IMG/VR virus record: IMGVR_UViG_3300032307_000879
Coordinates: 1 to 20,405 of that record
Length of the DNA: 20,405 nucleotides
Origin: a virus
Direction: 5' to 3' (one strand)
Shown: positions 1 through 7,972 of the stretch, in pieces
How the letters are laid out: every line of letters starts with the position of its first letter
Position numbering within the stretch: the first letter of the stretch is position 1
Made by a program: the position numbers and the translations under genes
Notes under the pieces: model-generated
What the model was told of the DNA's origin: nothing
Seen by the model: the letters and a program-made list of their open reading frames with translations, nothing else
Database searches by the model: none

Positions 1-1
1 C

Positions 2-148
2 ACTCACTTTAATCTAAAAACATTTGACATAGTTATGACACCATCATTTGGTGCTGCTAATATACCAATAACTATATTTCCTTCAAGACAGAAAAGACGA
101 AAGGAAAAAATTCAAAACATCTTTAAAATAAAAAAACCTCTCAATTGA
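2..148 (+). CDS. 3' end of an unknown gene (partial)
   Basis: An open frame runs in from the left edge for 48 codons and stops at TGA 146-148. The other two forward frames hit stops within the first few codons. The visible C-terminus contains MTPSFGAANIPIT and then a very basic tail (PSRQKRRKEKIQ). The stop lies inside the stem of the hairpin at 132-156, which is a common arrangement for a gene ending at its own terminator, and the next gene converges on the same hairpin. I do not recognise the family. The case for coding is the open frame, protein-like composition and the terminator position; the true start lies outside the window. Confidence 0.55.
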   Translation, partial: THFNLKTFDIVMTPSFGAANIPITIFPSRQKRRKEKIQNIFKIKKPLN

Positions 149-156
149 GAGGTTTT
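132..156. terminator. Bidirectional intrinsic terminator
   Basis: The arms AAAAACCTCTC and GAGAGGTTTTT flank an AATT loop, with A-runs on one side and T-runs on the other. It can end the rightward partial gene and the leftward glutamine synthetase. The CCTCTCAA/TTGAGAGG stem core is reused in the terminator at 5601. Confidence 0.85.
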
Positions 157-172
157 TCTTTTATCATTTATA

Positions 173-1258
173 TTACGCTTCAGTTTCAACTTCAGAGTAA
201 ACAGTTTCTAACATTCTATCAGATACTAAATAAGGATCACAGTTTGATGCTGGTCTTCTATCTTCAAAGTATCCTTTGCCTTCAATGATTGCTTGAGCTG
301 GAATTCTAATAGAAGTGTCTCTTGTAGAGAATCCATAACTAAACTCATTAATACTTGAAGTCTCGTGAGCACCAGTAAGTCTTTCACTATTATGAAGTCC
401 ATAAACCTCAATATGTTCTTTTTGGTTTCTTTCTAATTTATCCATAGTATCTTTGATGATTTCTAAACCACCTTCTTCTCTCATTTCTTTAGTAGAGAAG
501 TTAACGTGACATCCTGTTCCGTTCCAATCACCTTTTAATGGTTTAGGGTGTAAAGAAACTTTAACATTATGTTTTTCAGCAACTCTTTGTAACAAGTATC
601 TAGAAATCCATAATTGGTCAGATCCTTCTAAAGCAGTAACTGGTCCAATTTGATATTCCCATTGTCCTAAAAGAACTTCAGCATTGATTCCAGAAATATC
701 CAAGCCAATTTCCATACAAATATCCATGTGTTCTTCAACAATTTCTCTACCAACTACGTTGTCTGATCCAATACCACAGTAATAATCACCTTGAGGTCTA
801 GGTGCTTTACTTGGATCTAAAGTAAATCCTAAAGGAATTCCTTCACCTGTGCCAAATGGAATCATTGGTTTGTGTGTAAGAGTATATTCTTGTTCCCAAC
901 CGAACCAAGGAAGTTCTGATTTCTCACCGTTAGTGATGTTCAATTCTTCAACTCTTTCTGCTAATTTTCTTCTGTTGTTTGTTTCGTGTGGTGTGCTATC
1001 TGGATTGAGAACTTCACATAAAACTAATTTGTTACCTTCGCCTCTAAAAGGGTCATTTGTTACAAAAACAGGTTTTAGTAGACAATCTGTATTTTTTCCT
1101 TTACCAGCCTTAGCTTGCAATGTTGAACTTCCATCAAAAGACCAAACTGGATAGTCTGATGCGTTCATTGAATCAATTGCTTCGGTGATTTTAGTTTTAC
1201 TTCTAAGTTGTTGAGGGTTAGAACCATCAAGCCAAATGTACTCTAATTTGATATTCAT
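173..1258 (-). CDS. glnA: Glutamine synthetase, group II (GSII) type
   Basis: Encodes a 361-residue glutamine synthetase (ATP-dependent glutamate plus ammonia to glutamine), a cytosolic enzyme. Visible hallmarks are the N-terminal beta-grasp with WSFDGSST near residue 40, PWFGWEQEYTL around 117-127 (catalytic acidic residues), GSDNVVGREIVEEH, GQWEYQIGP near 200, the HVNFS block near 250 and the C-terminal RIP and YFEDRRPASNCDPY segment near 320-345. Length and motifs match GSII, found in eukaryotes and many Bacteroidota, rather than the longer GSI. No key motif is missing, so the enzyme is probably active. The gene stands alone on the minus strand and converges on the terminator at 132-156. 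The sequence before the ATG is A-rich with no Shine-Dalgarno. Its presence beside phage head genes suggests an acquired metabolic gene that raises glutamine supply during infection; that role is inferred. Confidence 0.93.
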   Translation of the reverse strand: MNIKLEYIWLDGSNPQQLRSKTKITEAIDSMNASDYPVWSFDGSSTLQAKAGKGKNTDCLLKPVFVTNDPFRGEGNKLVLCEVLNPDSTPHETNNRRKLAERVEELNITNGEKSELPWFGWEQEYTLTHKPMIPFGTGEGIPLGFTLDPSKAPRPQGDYYCGIGSDNVVGREIVEEHMDICMEIGLDISGINAEVLLGQWEYQIGPVTALEGSDQLWISRYLLQRVAEKHNVKVSLHPKPLKGDWNGTGCHVNFSTKEMREEGGLEIIKDTMDKLERNQKEHIEVYGLHNSERLTGAHETSSINEFSYGFSTRDTSIRIPAQAIIEGKGYFEDRRPASNCDPYLVSDRMLETVYSEVETEA

Positions 1259-1342
1259 AAATGATTTGTTTTTTTTTATTTTATGATTTTTACTAAACTT
1301 TGTTTAATGACAATTATAAAATACTTATTAAAAATTTTAGAA

Positions 1343-1648
1343 ATGAATAAAGTAATTTTACAACTTTGGGAGGAATCTAATACTAAAGAAGGATTTCTTA
1401 GTGATGGATGTTCATTACATTTAAATGTAAAAGAAAGAGATAGTTATGTTTCTTCTATCTATAGTAGTAGAGACAATTCAATTGTTCCTAATGAATATGA
1501 TAGAGCTGTTGGTGATTGTGTAGAAGTTTTTGTAGAAGATAAAATATTTAATATGATATCTGAAGAGAAATCTGTTAAGATAAATGAGTCTGCTTTTCAA
1601 AATTTACTAAAATTTGAAGAAATAATATTTAATACAGCTACTATATGA
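1343..1648 (+). CDS. Small protein of unknown function
   Basis: A 101-residue protein if translation starts at ATG 1343 (MNKVILQLWEES). An in-frame ATG at 1283 would add 20 residues, but these are of a different, hydrophobic character, so 1343 is preferred. The protein is acidic with no recognised domain; it contains two NES/FEE-like stretches near the C-terminus (KINESAF, LLKFEEI). Its stop overlaps the start of the next gene as ATGA (1645-1648), which implies coupled translation with the membrane protein that follows. The two may act together, but no function can be assigned. Confidence 0.65.
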   Translation: MNKVILQLWEESNTKEGFLSDGCSLHLNVKERDSYVSSIYSSRDNSIVPNEYDRAVGDCVEVFVEDKIFNMISEEKSVKINESAFQNLLKFEEIIFNTATI

Positions 1649-1992
1649 TAGTTACTTTATTTTATTTAATATCTATTTTATTCGCTTTTAATGAAGTTTA
1701 TTATGTTTTTAATAAGACTAGACTAGATATCAGTATTAAGTCTTTAGATGTTAAATCTTTTAGTAGATTTGACATTCTACACTATGTTTTAAGAATAATG
1801 TTTTGGACTTGGATGATTATTGGTATTTGGTCATCTCAATCAAGTTTATTTATATTTCTAATTACTTTACACTTAATTAGATTTCCTTTCTATCATTTAA
1901 GTAGAAAACTTTATATTATATGGGATAATATTTTACCAAGTATATCTTTTATCTTTATACTTATAATATTGATTTATAAAATCAAAGGTTAA
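1645..1992 (+). CDS. Small integral membrane protein
   Basis: A 115-residue protein dominated by hydrophobic segments: roughly residues 1-19, 47-65, 67-85 and 93-113 could each span the membrane, separated by short charged loops such as NKTRLD and SRK. It starts within the ATGA overlap with the upstream small gene, so the two are probably translated as a pair. Its last codons overlap by 11 bp the end of the convergent nuclease gene. No family is recognised. Phage genes of this size and topology include holin-like and superinfection-exclusion proteins, but nothing here picks between them. Confidence 0.7.
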   Translation: MIVTLFYLISILFAFNEVYYVFNKTRLDISIKSLDVKSFSRFDILHYVLRIMFWTWMIIGIWSSQSSLFIFLITLHLIRFPFYHLSRKLYIIWDNILPSISFIFILIILIYKIKG

Positions 1993-2509
1993 ACTTCTTT
2001 AGATGTTGTTCAGTTATGATAATGAATTCATAACCTTTCTTATTACACCAGTTAATCATAGTTTCCCATTTGTTCTTATTCTTATAAGCCATTTTAAGAT
2101 CGTATTCAAAGTTTTTTAACTTCTTCATTCCTGTCTCAGGAACGACCAGATTGCCTTCGTTTAGGTCTTGAACCATCTTATACTCTTTGAATGGTTTAAC
2201 CTCTACAACGACTTGTTTGAGTACTCCTTCAGAGTTTCTCATCTCATAGTAAAAGTCTGGATAATAACAATGTTCTTTTATTTTAGTATCACCATTATCA
2301 AAGTGTGTCATTTGATAAGGTATTCTCATACACTCAGCACCCCATTTAGTAATAGTTTTATTATTATCTAACCAAGTCATTATTTTCTTTTCCCAAGAAC
2401 TTCTATAATAAACTCCACCTTGAGTATTTAACTTAATTACTTTGTCTTTATATTTTGGTATATAGTTACCTTGATTGTAGTTAGCGTTATTTGGTTTTGA
2501 ATTTAACAT
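1982..2509 (-). CDS. Head-completion nuclease, T4 gp4-like (TnsA/PD-(D/E)XK fold)
   Basis: A 175-residue protein with the pattern of the T4 gp4 head-completion family: KYKDKVIKLNTQGG, then YRSSWEKKIMTWLD near 35-48, W..E...IPY near 57-65, YYPDFYYE near 82-90, and VVVEVKPFKEY near 100-110. The spaced E, PDF and EVKP residues match a TnsA-like PD-(D/E)XK nuclease active site. In T4, gp4 acts on the packaged head before tail joining. The length is slightly above the T4 protein because of a C-terminal extension. The start at 2509 lies next to a palindromic TATA box (2526-2539) that could also serve the divergent gene at 2554. The assignment is from remembered family patterns and is fairly firm. 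Confidence 0.8.
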   Translation of the reverse strand: MLNSKPNNANYNQGNYIPKYKDKVIKLNTQGGVYYRSSWEKKIMTWLDNNKTITKWGAECMRIPYQMTHFDNGDTKIKEHCYYPDFYYEMRNSEGVLKQVVVEVKPFKEYKMVQDLNEGNLVVPETGMKKLKNFEYDLKMAYKNKNKWETMINWCNKKGYEFIIITEQHLKKFNL

Positions 2510-2525
2510 ACCTTGGATTAGTTTA

Positions 2526-2539
2526 TTTTATATATAAAA
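2526..2539. promoter_or_regulatory. Perfectly palindromic TATA box, candidate bidirectional late promoter
   Basis: TTTTATATATAAAA reads the same on both strands. It lies 16 nt before the minus-strand start at 2509 and 14 nt before the plus-strand start at 2554, with the TATATA core a few nt further from each. It matches the TATATA box seen before other late genes in the window. Confidence 0.5.
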
Positions 2540-2553
2540 GAAAAGAGATTTCC

Positions 2554-3249
2554 ATGGGAGAATTAGTAGATAGAATAGGATTGAGAATGTTGGTTGATGG
2601 TGATGGTTTAGCTGACAACTTCAAAAATAACTCATTATACTTCTATGATAAATATCAAAAGTCTGATAATGGTGTAAAGTCTATTAATGTTAGTGATATA
2701 CTACCTGGTAGTTTTTATCATTTTCACTATTTAGATGATTCTAATTGGATGAAGTGGTCTCCGGTTTTTGTTACTAACTATAAAAAGATAGGCAATCAAA
2801 TAATTATATTTGGCGTGAATTTTAACTTTATTCCTTTAGAGGTAAGAGCCTTTCTATTTGATAATTTTATGAAAGAAGAGGATTTTGAAAAAGACCAACC
2901 GCTTCCGGTTACATATGAGGGTATGTATGCCGAATTAATTAAATATGGATTTGAGTATGCTTTAGTTGAATACAATGCTTTACAGGTTAAATTCGTACAT
3001 AGAATAAGTATGGATATGGTTCCTAGATTTTTAATTGCTGGTCATCCTAAGAATAAATATGATCCTGCTAAGTTATTTGATATCTGGAAGGTTAAGATAA
3101 AAGATAAAGATAAAAGAAATCAAGAGATTATGAAGTCAACAATAGATGAATTCTATGACACTAGAGGTGAGATTAATGAGAAGTATGTTTTATTAAAAGG
3201 TCATATACAAAGGATTCAAAATAATATGAAAAAATATGGAAATAGATAA
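2554..3249 (+). CDS. Unknown, probably virion-associated protein
   Basis: A 231-residue protein starting at ATG 2554 (MGELVDRIGLRML). An upstream in-frame ATG at 2491 would run through the TATATA box and into the divergent gene, so it is rejected. The middle contains a pattern that I associate with uncharacterised T4-like structural or assembly proteins: VSDILPGSFYHFHY, SPVFVT, then GVNFNFIPLEVRAFLFDNF near 95-113. The C-terminal 50 residues are highly charged and probably helical (KDKDKRNQEIMK). It is followed by another TATATA box and a small gene, then the portal. Placement next to gp4-like and portal genes supports a virion or assembly role; the exact function is not known. Confidence 0.7.
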   Translation: MGELVDRIGLRMLVDGDGLADNFKNNSLYFYDKYQKSDNGVKSINVSDILPGSFYHFHYLDDSNWMKWSPVFVTNYKKIGNQIIIFGVNFNFIPLEVRAFLFDNFMKEEDFEKDQPLPVTYEGMYAELIKYGFEYALVEYNALQVKFVHRISMDMVPRFLIAGHPKNKYDPAKLFDIWKVKIKDKDKRNQEIMKSTIDEFYDTRGEINEKYVLLKGHIQRIQNNMKKYGNR

Positions 3250-3252
3250 TAA

Positions 3253-3258
3253 TATATA
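3253..3258 (+). promoter_or_regulatory. TATATA late-promoter-like box
   Basis: AATAATATATACTC lies 24 nt before the start at 3283. Its sequence and spacing match the boxes before the capsid genes. Confidence 0.45.
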
Positions 3259-3282
3259 CTCTTATAAAAATTATAATTTTAA

Positions 3283-3756
3283 ATGAAACATTTAAGAAAA
3301 TTTGAAGAACTTGATTACTCTACATATATGAGTGCTGCTGATAAGTTAGCCGCTTATGGACAAACTGATAGAGCTAAAGATATTAGAGCTCATGCTGTTG
3401 ATATGTCTAGAAAAGCAATTGATGATATGACATTTGGTATTTTAGTTGGTGGTGTTAGACCATTTCCTGATGCTAAATTCACTAGCTTAGATATATTCAA
3501 ATCTGGTAGTGGTTGGATTATGAACTCTGTATTTCAATCAGGTAATAATACACATAAAGTGACTTCATCTGTTTCTCCTACAGGAGATATAACTTGGATG
3601 GAAGGTAATAAATTTTTAGATAGAAAATCTGTTTTGAACTTTCAAAAAATGATAGTTAAGTTATGTGAATCACAAGATGATTTGCAATCATTTTTATCAG
3701 ATAATGGATTAAGTCCAGAAGACTTGAAACCTGTTCTGAGAACGTTCTATGTATAA
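3283..3756 (+). CDS. Small protein with capsid-targeting-like N-terminus
   Basis: A 157-residue protein beginning MKHLRKFEEL. This resembles the T4 internal-protein capsid-targeting peptide (MKTYQEFIAE), which directs a protein into the prohead and is then cut after Glu by the prohead protease. The rest is an alpha/beta domain with no recognised family: a helical N-terminal 50 residues (MSAADKLAAYG), a glycine-rich strand region (FGILVGGVRPFPD), and a C-terminal helix ending in SPEDLKPVLRTFYV. It has its own TATATA box and terminator (3768), so it is a single-gene unit placed just before the portal. An internal head protein is a reasonable hypothesis, not shown. Confidence 0.7.
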   Translation: MKHLRKFEELDYSTYMSAADKLAAYGQTDRAKDIRAHAVDMSRKAIDDMTFGILVGGVRPFPDAKFTSLDIFKSGSGWIMNSVFQSGNNTHKVTSSVSPTGDITWMEGNKFLDRKSVLNFQKMIVKLCESQDDLQSFLSDNGLSPEDLKPVLRTFYV

Positions 3757-3767
3757 TACTTCAAGTG

Positions 3768-3800
3768 AAACCTACAATAAAATGTAGGTTTTCTTTTTTA
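3768..3800 (+). terminator. Intrinsic terminator
   Basis: Arms AAACCTACA (3768-3776) and TGTAGGTTT (3783-3791) around a six-base loop, followed by TTCTTTTTT. It lies just after the stop of the small gene ending at 3756. Confidence 0.85.
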
Positions 3801-3831
3801 ATAGTGTCTTGGAGGAAGATTAAAAATTTAA

Positions 3832-3837
3832 TATATA
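3832..3837 (+). promoter_or_regulatory. TATATA late-promoter-like box before the portal gene
   Basis: TTTAATATATAAACG lies 20 nt before the portal ATG, downstream of the terminator at 3768. The position after a terminator and before a new gene supports a promoter. Confidence 0.5.
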
Positions 3838-3857
3838 AACGAAATACTTATTAATAA

Positions 3858-5582
3858 ATGGCATCATATAATCAATTTACCGCAGGTTCAGGTCAAACAA
3901 ATTTCGCCTACACCAACAGTGCTGTTGAGAATAAAGGACTTTTTAATAGAATTTTAAGAGGTTTATCATCTTATGGCATGAACTATGATGATATGATTGT
4001 TAGAAACCAAGTTGGTATTGGTATCAATGAAGATCCATATGCGGCTAGAGGTAACTCAATGTATGATTTCTTCTCACAAAGAGCCGTGGCTTCTGTCTTA
4101 AATAGAAAGTCAATTCCTTACTTAGATAAGGCTTATGGTGATAAAAGAAGAATTCTAAGAGAGTATTCAATTAAAGATGAAATCAGAGACTTTGTTAGTT
4201 CAATTGCTGATGAAAGTATTGTTTATAACGATGAGAGAGATTTTTGTTCTCCTAAGCCTTTGTCTAATGATTATTCACAAGAGATTAAAGATAAGTATCA
4301 AGAATATTTTGAAAAGATTTATAACAAGTTTGGATTTGGAGATAGTATCACTGCTTGGAATATGATGAAAGATTTTCTTATCGATGGTTATATCGCTTTA
4401 GAGATTATCTATGATGATAAAAAGAAAAATATCATTGGTTTTAATAGATTAAGACCAGATACTTTAGTTCCAGCATTTGAACCTAGCATTGGTCACTTAT
4501 GGATTCAGTTTCCAGAGGATCCTCAATTAAGAAGAATATTCTTAGATTCTCAGTTAGTTTACATTTCTTATTCTACTCAAAATGATTATTCAGAAACATC
4601 ATATGTTGAAGGTTTAATTAAGCCTTATAACCAATTAAAGATTCTTGAGCAAACAAGAGTAATGTTTAACATTATTAATGCTACAGTTTATCAAAAGTTT
4701 ACTATTCCTATTAAAGGTTTATCGAGACAAAGAGCTGAAGAGCAAATTGGTCAATTAATAAATGACTATTCGGAGGAAGTTGAATGGGATGACTCACTAG
4801 GTACATTAACTATCAATGGGGCTAAACACTTACCTTATAACAAACAAATTTGGTTTCCTGAAGGAGATGCTGGTACACCAGCTATGGAATTAGTTTCACC
4901 TGAAGGACATAACTTAAATGAGTCAGATATGTTGACTTGGTTCTATAATGCTTTGAAGAGAGCTTCTAAGATTCCTTTCCAACGTTTTGATAAAGAAAAT
5001 GGTGGTGGTAACTTAATCAATGACTCGGCTGATATGACGAGAGATGAGATTAAATTCTATAATTTTATTAATAGATTAAGAGCTAACTTCAAAGAACTTA
5101 TCGTTAAGCCTTTGAAATTACAAATGTTAATTGAATTCCCTGAGTTGAAAGAAGATGAGATTTTATTAAATCAAGTTGATATTAACTTTAACTCTAATCA
5201 AGTATTTGAAGAGTGGAAAAAATTAAATAACTTGGCTAAGAAAGCAGAGATATTTGGTACTTTAGTTGGAATTATGAATGGTGAGAAACCTTACTTCCAC
5301 GTTGAGTATTTAATTGATAATGTATTTAAGTTAACTCCAGAAGAAAAGGCTGAGAATCAGAAATACTGGGCTAAAGATGCTCTTGGTGTTGCTGCTGGTG
5401 GTGGAGGAGCTGGTGCTCCTGCTGGTGAAGGTGGTGCTCCTGCTGAAGGTGGTGAGATGCCAGCCGAAGGTGGTGAGGCTCCTGCTGAAGGTGGTGCTCA
5501 AGCCGCACCAGAGGCCCAAGCCGCTCCTGAAACTCCTCCTGCTGAAGGTGGTGCTGAAGGTGGTGGAGAATTTGAATTCTAA
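3858..5582 (+). CDS. Portal vertex protein, T4 gp20-like
   Basis: A 574-residue portal protein, the dodecameric ring through which DNA enters the head and to which the tail attaches. Family signatures are the N-terminal motif RREYSIKDE/IRDFVSSIADESIVYNDE-like region near 95-122, the GYIALEIIYDD clip/stem region near 175, the RLRPDTLVPAFEP segment, the WFYNALKRASKIPFQRFDK stretch near 370-385 and EIKFYNFINRLRANFKELI near 398-416. The body matches the T4 protein in size. The last 60 or so residues (from about 5385) are a low-complexity tail of APAEGG-type repeats, unlike T4 gp20. The start has an A/T-rich leader without Shine-Dalgarno. It is preceded by a TATATA box and closed by the terminator at 5601. 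Confidence 0.9.
   Translation: MASYNQFTAGSGQTNFAYTNSAVENKGLFNRILRGLSSYGMNYDDMIVRNQVGIGINEDPYAARGNSMYDFFSQRAVASVLNRKSIPYLDKAYGDKRRILREYSIKDEIRDFVSSIADESIVYNDERDFCSPKPLSNDYSQEIKDKYQEYFEKIYNKFGFGDSITAWNMMKDFLIDGYIALEIIYDDKKKNIIGFNRLRPDTLVPAFEPSIGHLWIQFPEDPQLRRIFLDSQLVYISYSTQNDYSETSYVEGLIKPYNQLKILEQTRVMFNIINATVYQKFTIPIKGLSRQRAEEQIGQLINDYSEEVEWDDSLGTLTINGAKHLPYNKQIWFPEGDAGTPAMELVSPEGHNLNESDMLTWFYNALKRASKIPFQRFDKENGGGNLINDSADMTRDEIKFYNFINRLRANFKELIVKPLKLQMLIEFPELKEDEILLNQVDINFNSNQVFEEWKKLNNLAKKAEIFGTLVGIMNGEKPYFHVEYLIDNVFKLTPEEKAENQKYWAKDALGVAAGGGGAGAPAGEGGAPAEGGEMPAEGGEAPAEGGAQAAPEAQAAPETPPAEGGAEGGGEFEF
5385..5579 (+). repeat. Low-complexity Ala/Gly/Glu/Pro repeat coding the portal tail
   Basis: Imperfect repeats of GCTCCTGCTGAAGGTGGT encode APAEGG units. 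The segment is GC-rich compared with its surroundings, and its reverse strand gives only a spurious open frame. Confidence 0.8.
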
Positions 5583-5600
5583 AACTTACTATAAAAAAGA

Positions 5601-5628
5601 AAACCTCTCAAAATTGAGAGGTTTTTTT
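5601..5628. terminator. Bidirectional intrinsic terminator
   Basis: Arms AAACCTCTCA and TGAGAGGTTT with an A/T loop and a T-run. It is shared by the portal gene (+) and the protease-like gene (-). The stem is the same sequence as the terminator at 132-156. Confidence 0.85.
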
Positions 5629-6076
5629 ATGCTGTCATTTTTGGATAAATGAAGTAAAAAGATTTGACCTGATTATCTACTATGTTTTGTTTGAGTTCTA
5701 GTTCAATTCCTGATTCAATTAAGTCTCTGATAATCTTTCCCCATTCAGTAGTCATTGTTTTAATTGTTACTTCTAATTCTAAAACATTATTACCTTTGAG
5801 TATAAACTTCATAAACTTTATGGCAGATGATGCTCTTTTAAGTACATCAATTTCATACCAGTCTTCGTCTAAAACATTTACATACATAACACCGTGAGCA
5901 TGACCTGATATATCTAAAGTAAACTCAATCTTTTTATCTTCTAAAACAGAGTTTAGTTTAATCTCTCTTTTATATTGAGACCAATTATTAAAATTAGATA
6001 ATAATCTCTCGTATTGATCCAAGGTATTACTATCTAATTCAATATTAAAAGATTTTGTTACACTATACCCCTCCAT
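5627..6076 (-). CDS. Prohead-protease-like protein lacking catalytic residues
   Basis: A 149-residue protein. Residues about 61-130 line up by eye with residues about 65-130 of the prohead protease encoded at 8540. Shared points are GVxY, a conserved D, RAS after a short gap, then WGK followed by a helix ending LIESG here and LVDDG there. Where the protease has its His (FDHPD) and Ser (VSSR), this protein has LDED and LELKQ. If homology is real, it is a short, catalytically dead relative. Its start directly abuts the RNase R stop (TAAATG, reading leftwards), so translation is probably coupled to RNase R. The function is unknown; a regulator or structural partner of the active protease is one possibility. 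Confidence 0.65.
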   Translation of the reverse strand: MEGYSVTKSFNIELDSNTLDQYERLLSNFNNWSQYKREIKLNSVLEDKKIEFTLDISGHAHGVMYVNVLDEDWYEIDVLKRASSAIKFMKFILKGNNVLELEVTIKTMTTEWGKIIRDLIESGIELELKQNIVDNQVKSFYFIYPKMTA

Positions 6077-7957
6077 TTACAATAAAGTAAAATCTATTTG
6101 TTTTCTTTCTAAGTCTACAGACTTAACTACAACTTTAAGAGGATCTCCTAATCTGATTTTATCACCCATCTCATTTGAAATTGTATAGTTAGTTGTATCA
6201 GCTGACCATTTACCTTCAAGTGATTGATATCTAACCATTCCTTCGCACTTACTTTCAATCAATTCAACATACATACCCCAATCAGTTACACCTGAAACGA
6301 TACCATCAAATACTTTTCCAATTTTATCTAAAAGATATTCAGCTTGTTTGTATTTAATTGAATCTCTTTGAGCTTTAGCAGCAACCAATTCTCTAGCAGA
6401 ACACCATTTGGCTTGTTCTTCAATCTTACCAGGATTACCTTGACTTTTCTTATCTAGGAAATCTAATAAAATTCTGTGTGTGATTAAATCAGGATATCTT
6501 CTGATTGGAGAAGTAAAGTGAGAATAGTGAGTAAATCCTAAACCATAGTGACCTATGTTCTTGATTGTATAAGTAGCCTTAGACATACATCTAGTAACTA
6601 AAGTTTCAATCATATTTTCTTCAGGAGTTTCTTTAATCTCTTTTAATAATCCATTTAGAGTCTTTTTAATTTCGGCTGAATCATCATATATCTCTATATC
6701 ATATCCAAATGTTTTACAAACACCAACTAAAGCATTTAGTTTCTCCATATTTGGTGTATCGTGAACTCTATATACATTTGCCCAACTAGCATCTGATAAA
6801 GTCTTAGCAACAGACTTATTGGCTAATAGCATAAACTCTTCAATTAGCTTGTTAGCTTCTTTTTGTTCTTTGAAATAAACACCAATTGGTTTTTTATTAT
6901 CTTCGGCTAATTTGAATCTTACTTCAATACCGCCCATTTCAATAGAACCTTCTTTAATTCTTTTCTTTCTAATCTTTCTAGCTAAAGTATCAAGTAATCT
7001 AATTTCAGTTGAATAGTCACCATCATTACCTTCGATGATTTCTTGAGCTTCTTCATAAGCATATCTTCTATCTGAGTGAATAACAGTTTTACCTTGCCAA
7101 GTATTTAATATGTTACCCTCATTATCTAAAGTAAAGATAACAGAAAAAGCTAATCTATCTTCGTGTGGTTTAAGTGAGCATATACCATTACTTAAACGTT
7201 CTGGTAACATTGGGACGCATCTATCAACTAAATATACAGATGTTGCTCTTTTGAAAGCCTCATCGTCTAATTTAGTTCCTGGTTTAACATAGTGACCTAC
7301 ATCAGCAATGTGAACACCTACTTCAATCTTATTATCGTTAATAATATTAACTGATAGGGCATCGTCAAAATCTTTAGCATCAACTGGGTCAATTGTTAAA
7401 GTAGTGATACCTCTCATATCTTTACGAGAAGCAATTTCTTTTTCACTAATAACTTCAGGTACTAAGAAAGATTCGTTAATAACATCTTGTGAAAATTCAA
7501 TAGGCAATCCATACTCAATCATAATTGAGTTCATTTCTGTATTATTATCTCCAGAATCTCCTAAAACTCTTATGATTTTCCCTTGTGGTGATTTAGAATC
7601 TTCCCACTTTACTAGTTCAACTACAACCTTTTGGTCGTGTTCGGCTTTTAGACCTCCTTTAACATAGAAGTCTACTGGAACTTTATTACTATCAGGAACA
7701 ACAAATATTGTTTTTTTACCTATTTGTACTCTACCGACATACTCAGTCTTAAATCTTGAAACAACTTCAATGACTTTTCCTTCTAATTTTCTTTCAGCCT
7801 TAAATATTTGAATCTTTACTTTATCTAAGTGTAAAGAGTTGGCTGTGTTTTTCTTGTAGATAAAGACTTCCTTGTCTTCCACTACTAATGATGCGTTACC
7901 GTTTGTTGAGAACTCAATTTGTCCTTCGTAAACATCACCTTCTTTTAATTCTATCAT
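6077..7957 (-). CDS. rnr: RNase R / RNase II family 3'-5' exoribonuclease
   Basis: A 626-residue exoribonuclease of the RNB family, which degrades RNA processively from the 3' end. N-terminal residues 1-170 hold OB-type cold-shock domains. The catalytic RNB domain begins near 180, with ITTLTIDPVDAKDFDDALSV carrying the acidic cluster D190, D196, D198 and D199, then HIADVGHYV, RATSVYLVDRCVPMLPERL and, near 470-495, FTHYSHFTSPIRRYPDLITHR. A C-terminal S1 RNA-binding domain (GIVSGVTDWGMYVEL) ends the protein. All catalytic aspartates are present. It is about 100 residues shorter than typical bacterial RNase R, mainly lacking the N-terminal helix-turn-helix and the basic C-terminal tail. It is the middle gene of a leftward unit, 15 bp after the endonuclease-like fragment. 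RNase R degrades non-stop mRNA together with tmRNA in bacteria, and this window also has a tmRNA. Confidence 0.95.
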   Translation of the reverse strand: MIELKEGDVYEGQIEFSTNGNASLVVEDKEVFIYKKNTANSLHLDKVKIQIFKAERKLEGKVIEVVSRFKTEYVGRVQIGKKTIFVVPDSNKVPVDFYVKGGLKAEHDQKVVVELVKWEDSKSPQGKIIRVLGDSGDNNTEMNSIMIEYGLPIEFSQDVINESFLVPEVISEKEIASRKDMRGITTLTIDPVDAKDFDDALSVNIINDNKIEVGVHIADVGHYVKPGTKLDDEAFKRATSVYLVDRCVPMLPERLSNGICSLKPHEDRLAFSVIFTLDNEGNILNTWQGKTVIHSDRRYAYEEAQEIIEGNDGDYSTEIRLLDTLARKIRKKRIKEGSIEMGGIEVRFKLAEDNKKPIGVYFKEQKEANKLIEEFMLLANKSVAKTLSDASWANVYRVHDTPNMEKLNALVGVCKTFGYDIEIYDDSAEIKKTLNGLLKEIKETPEENMIETLVTRCMSKATYTIKNIGHYGLGFTHYSHFTSPIRRYPDLITHRILLDFLDKKSQGNPGKIEEQAKWCSARELVAAKAQRDSIKYKQAEYLLDKIGKVFDGIVSGVTDWGMYVELIESKCEGMVRYQSLEGKWSADTTNYTISNEMGDKIRLGDPLKVVVKSVDLERKQIDFTLL

Positions 7958-7972
7958 ATATGAGTATTCTAT

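Noticed and set aside
849-1154. Open frame antisense to glutamine synthetase
   Set aside because: Shadow of a strongly supported gene, with no protein family features.
2491-2553. Upstream start for the unknown gene at 2554
   Set aside because: It would overlap the divergent nuclease gene and translate the palindromic TATA box.
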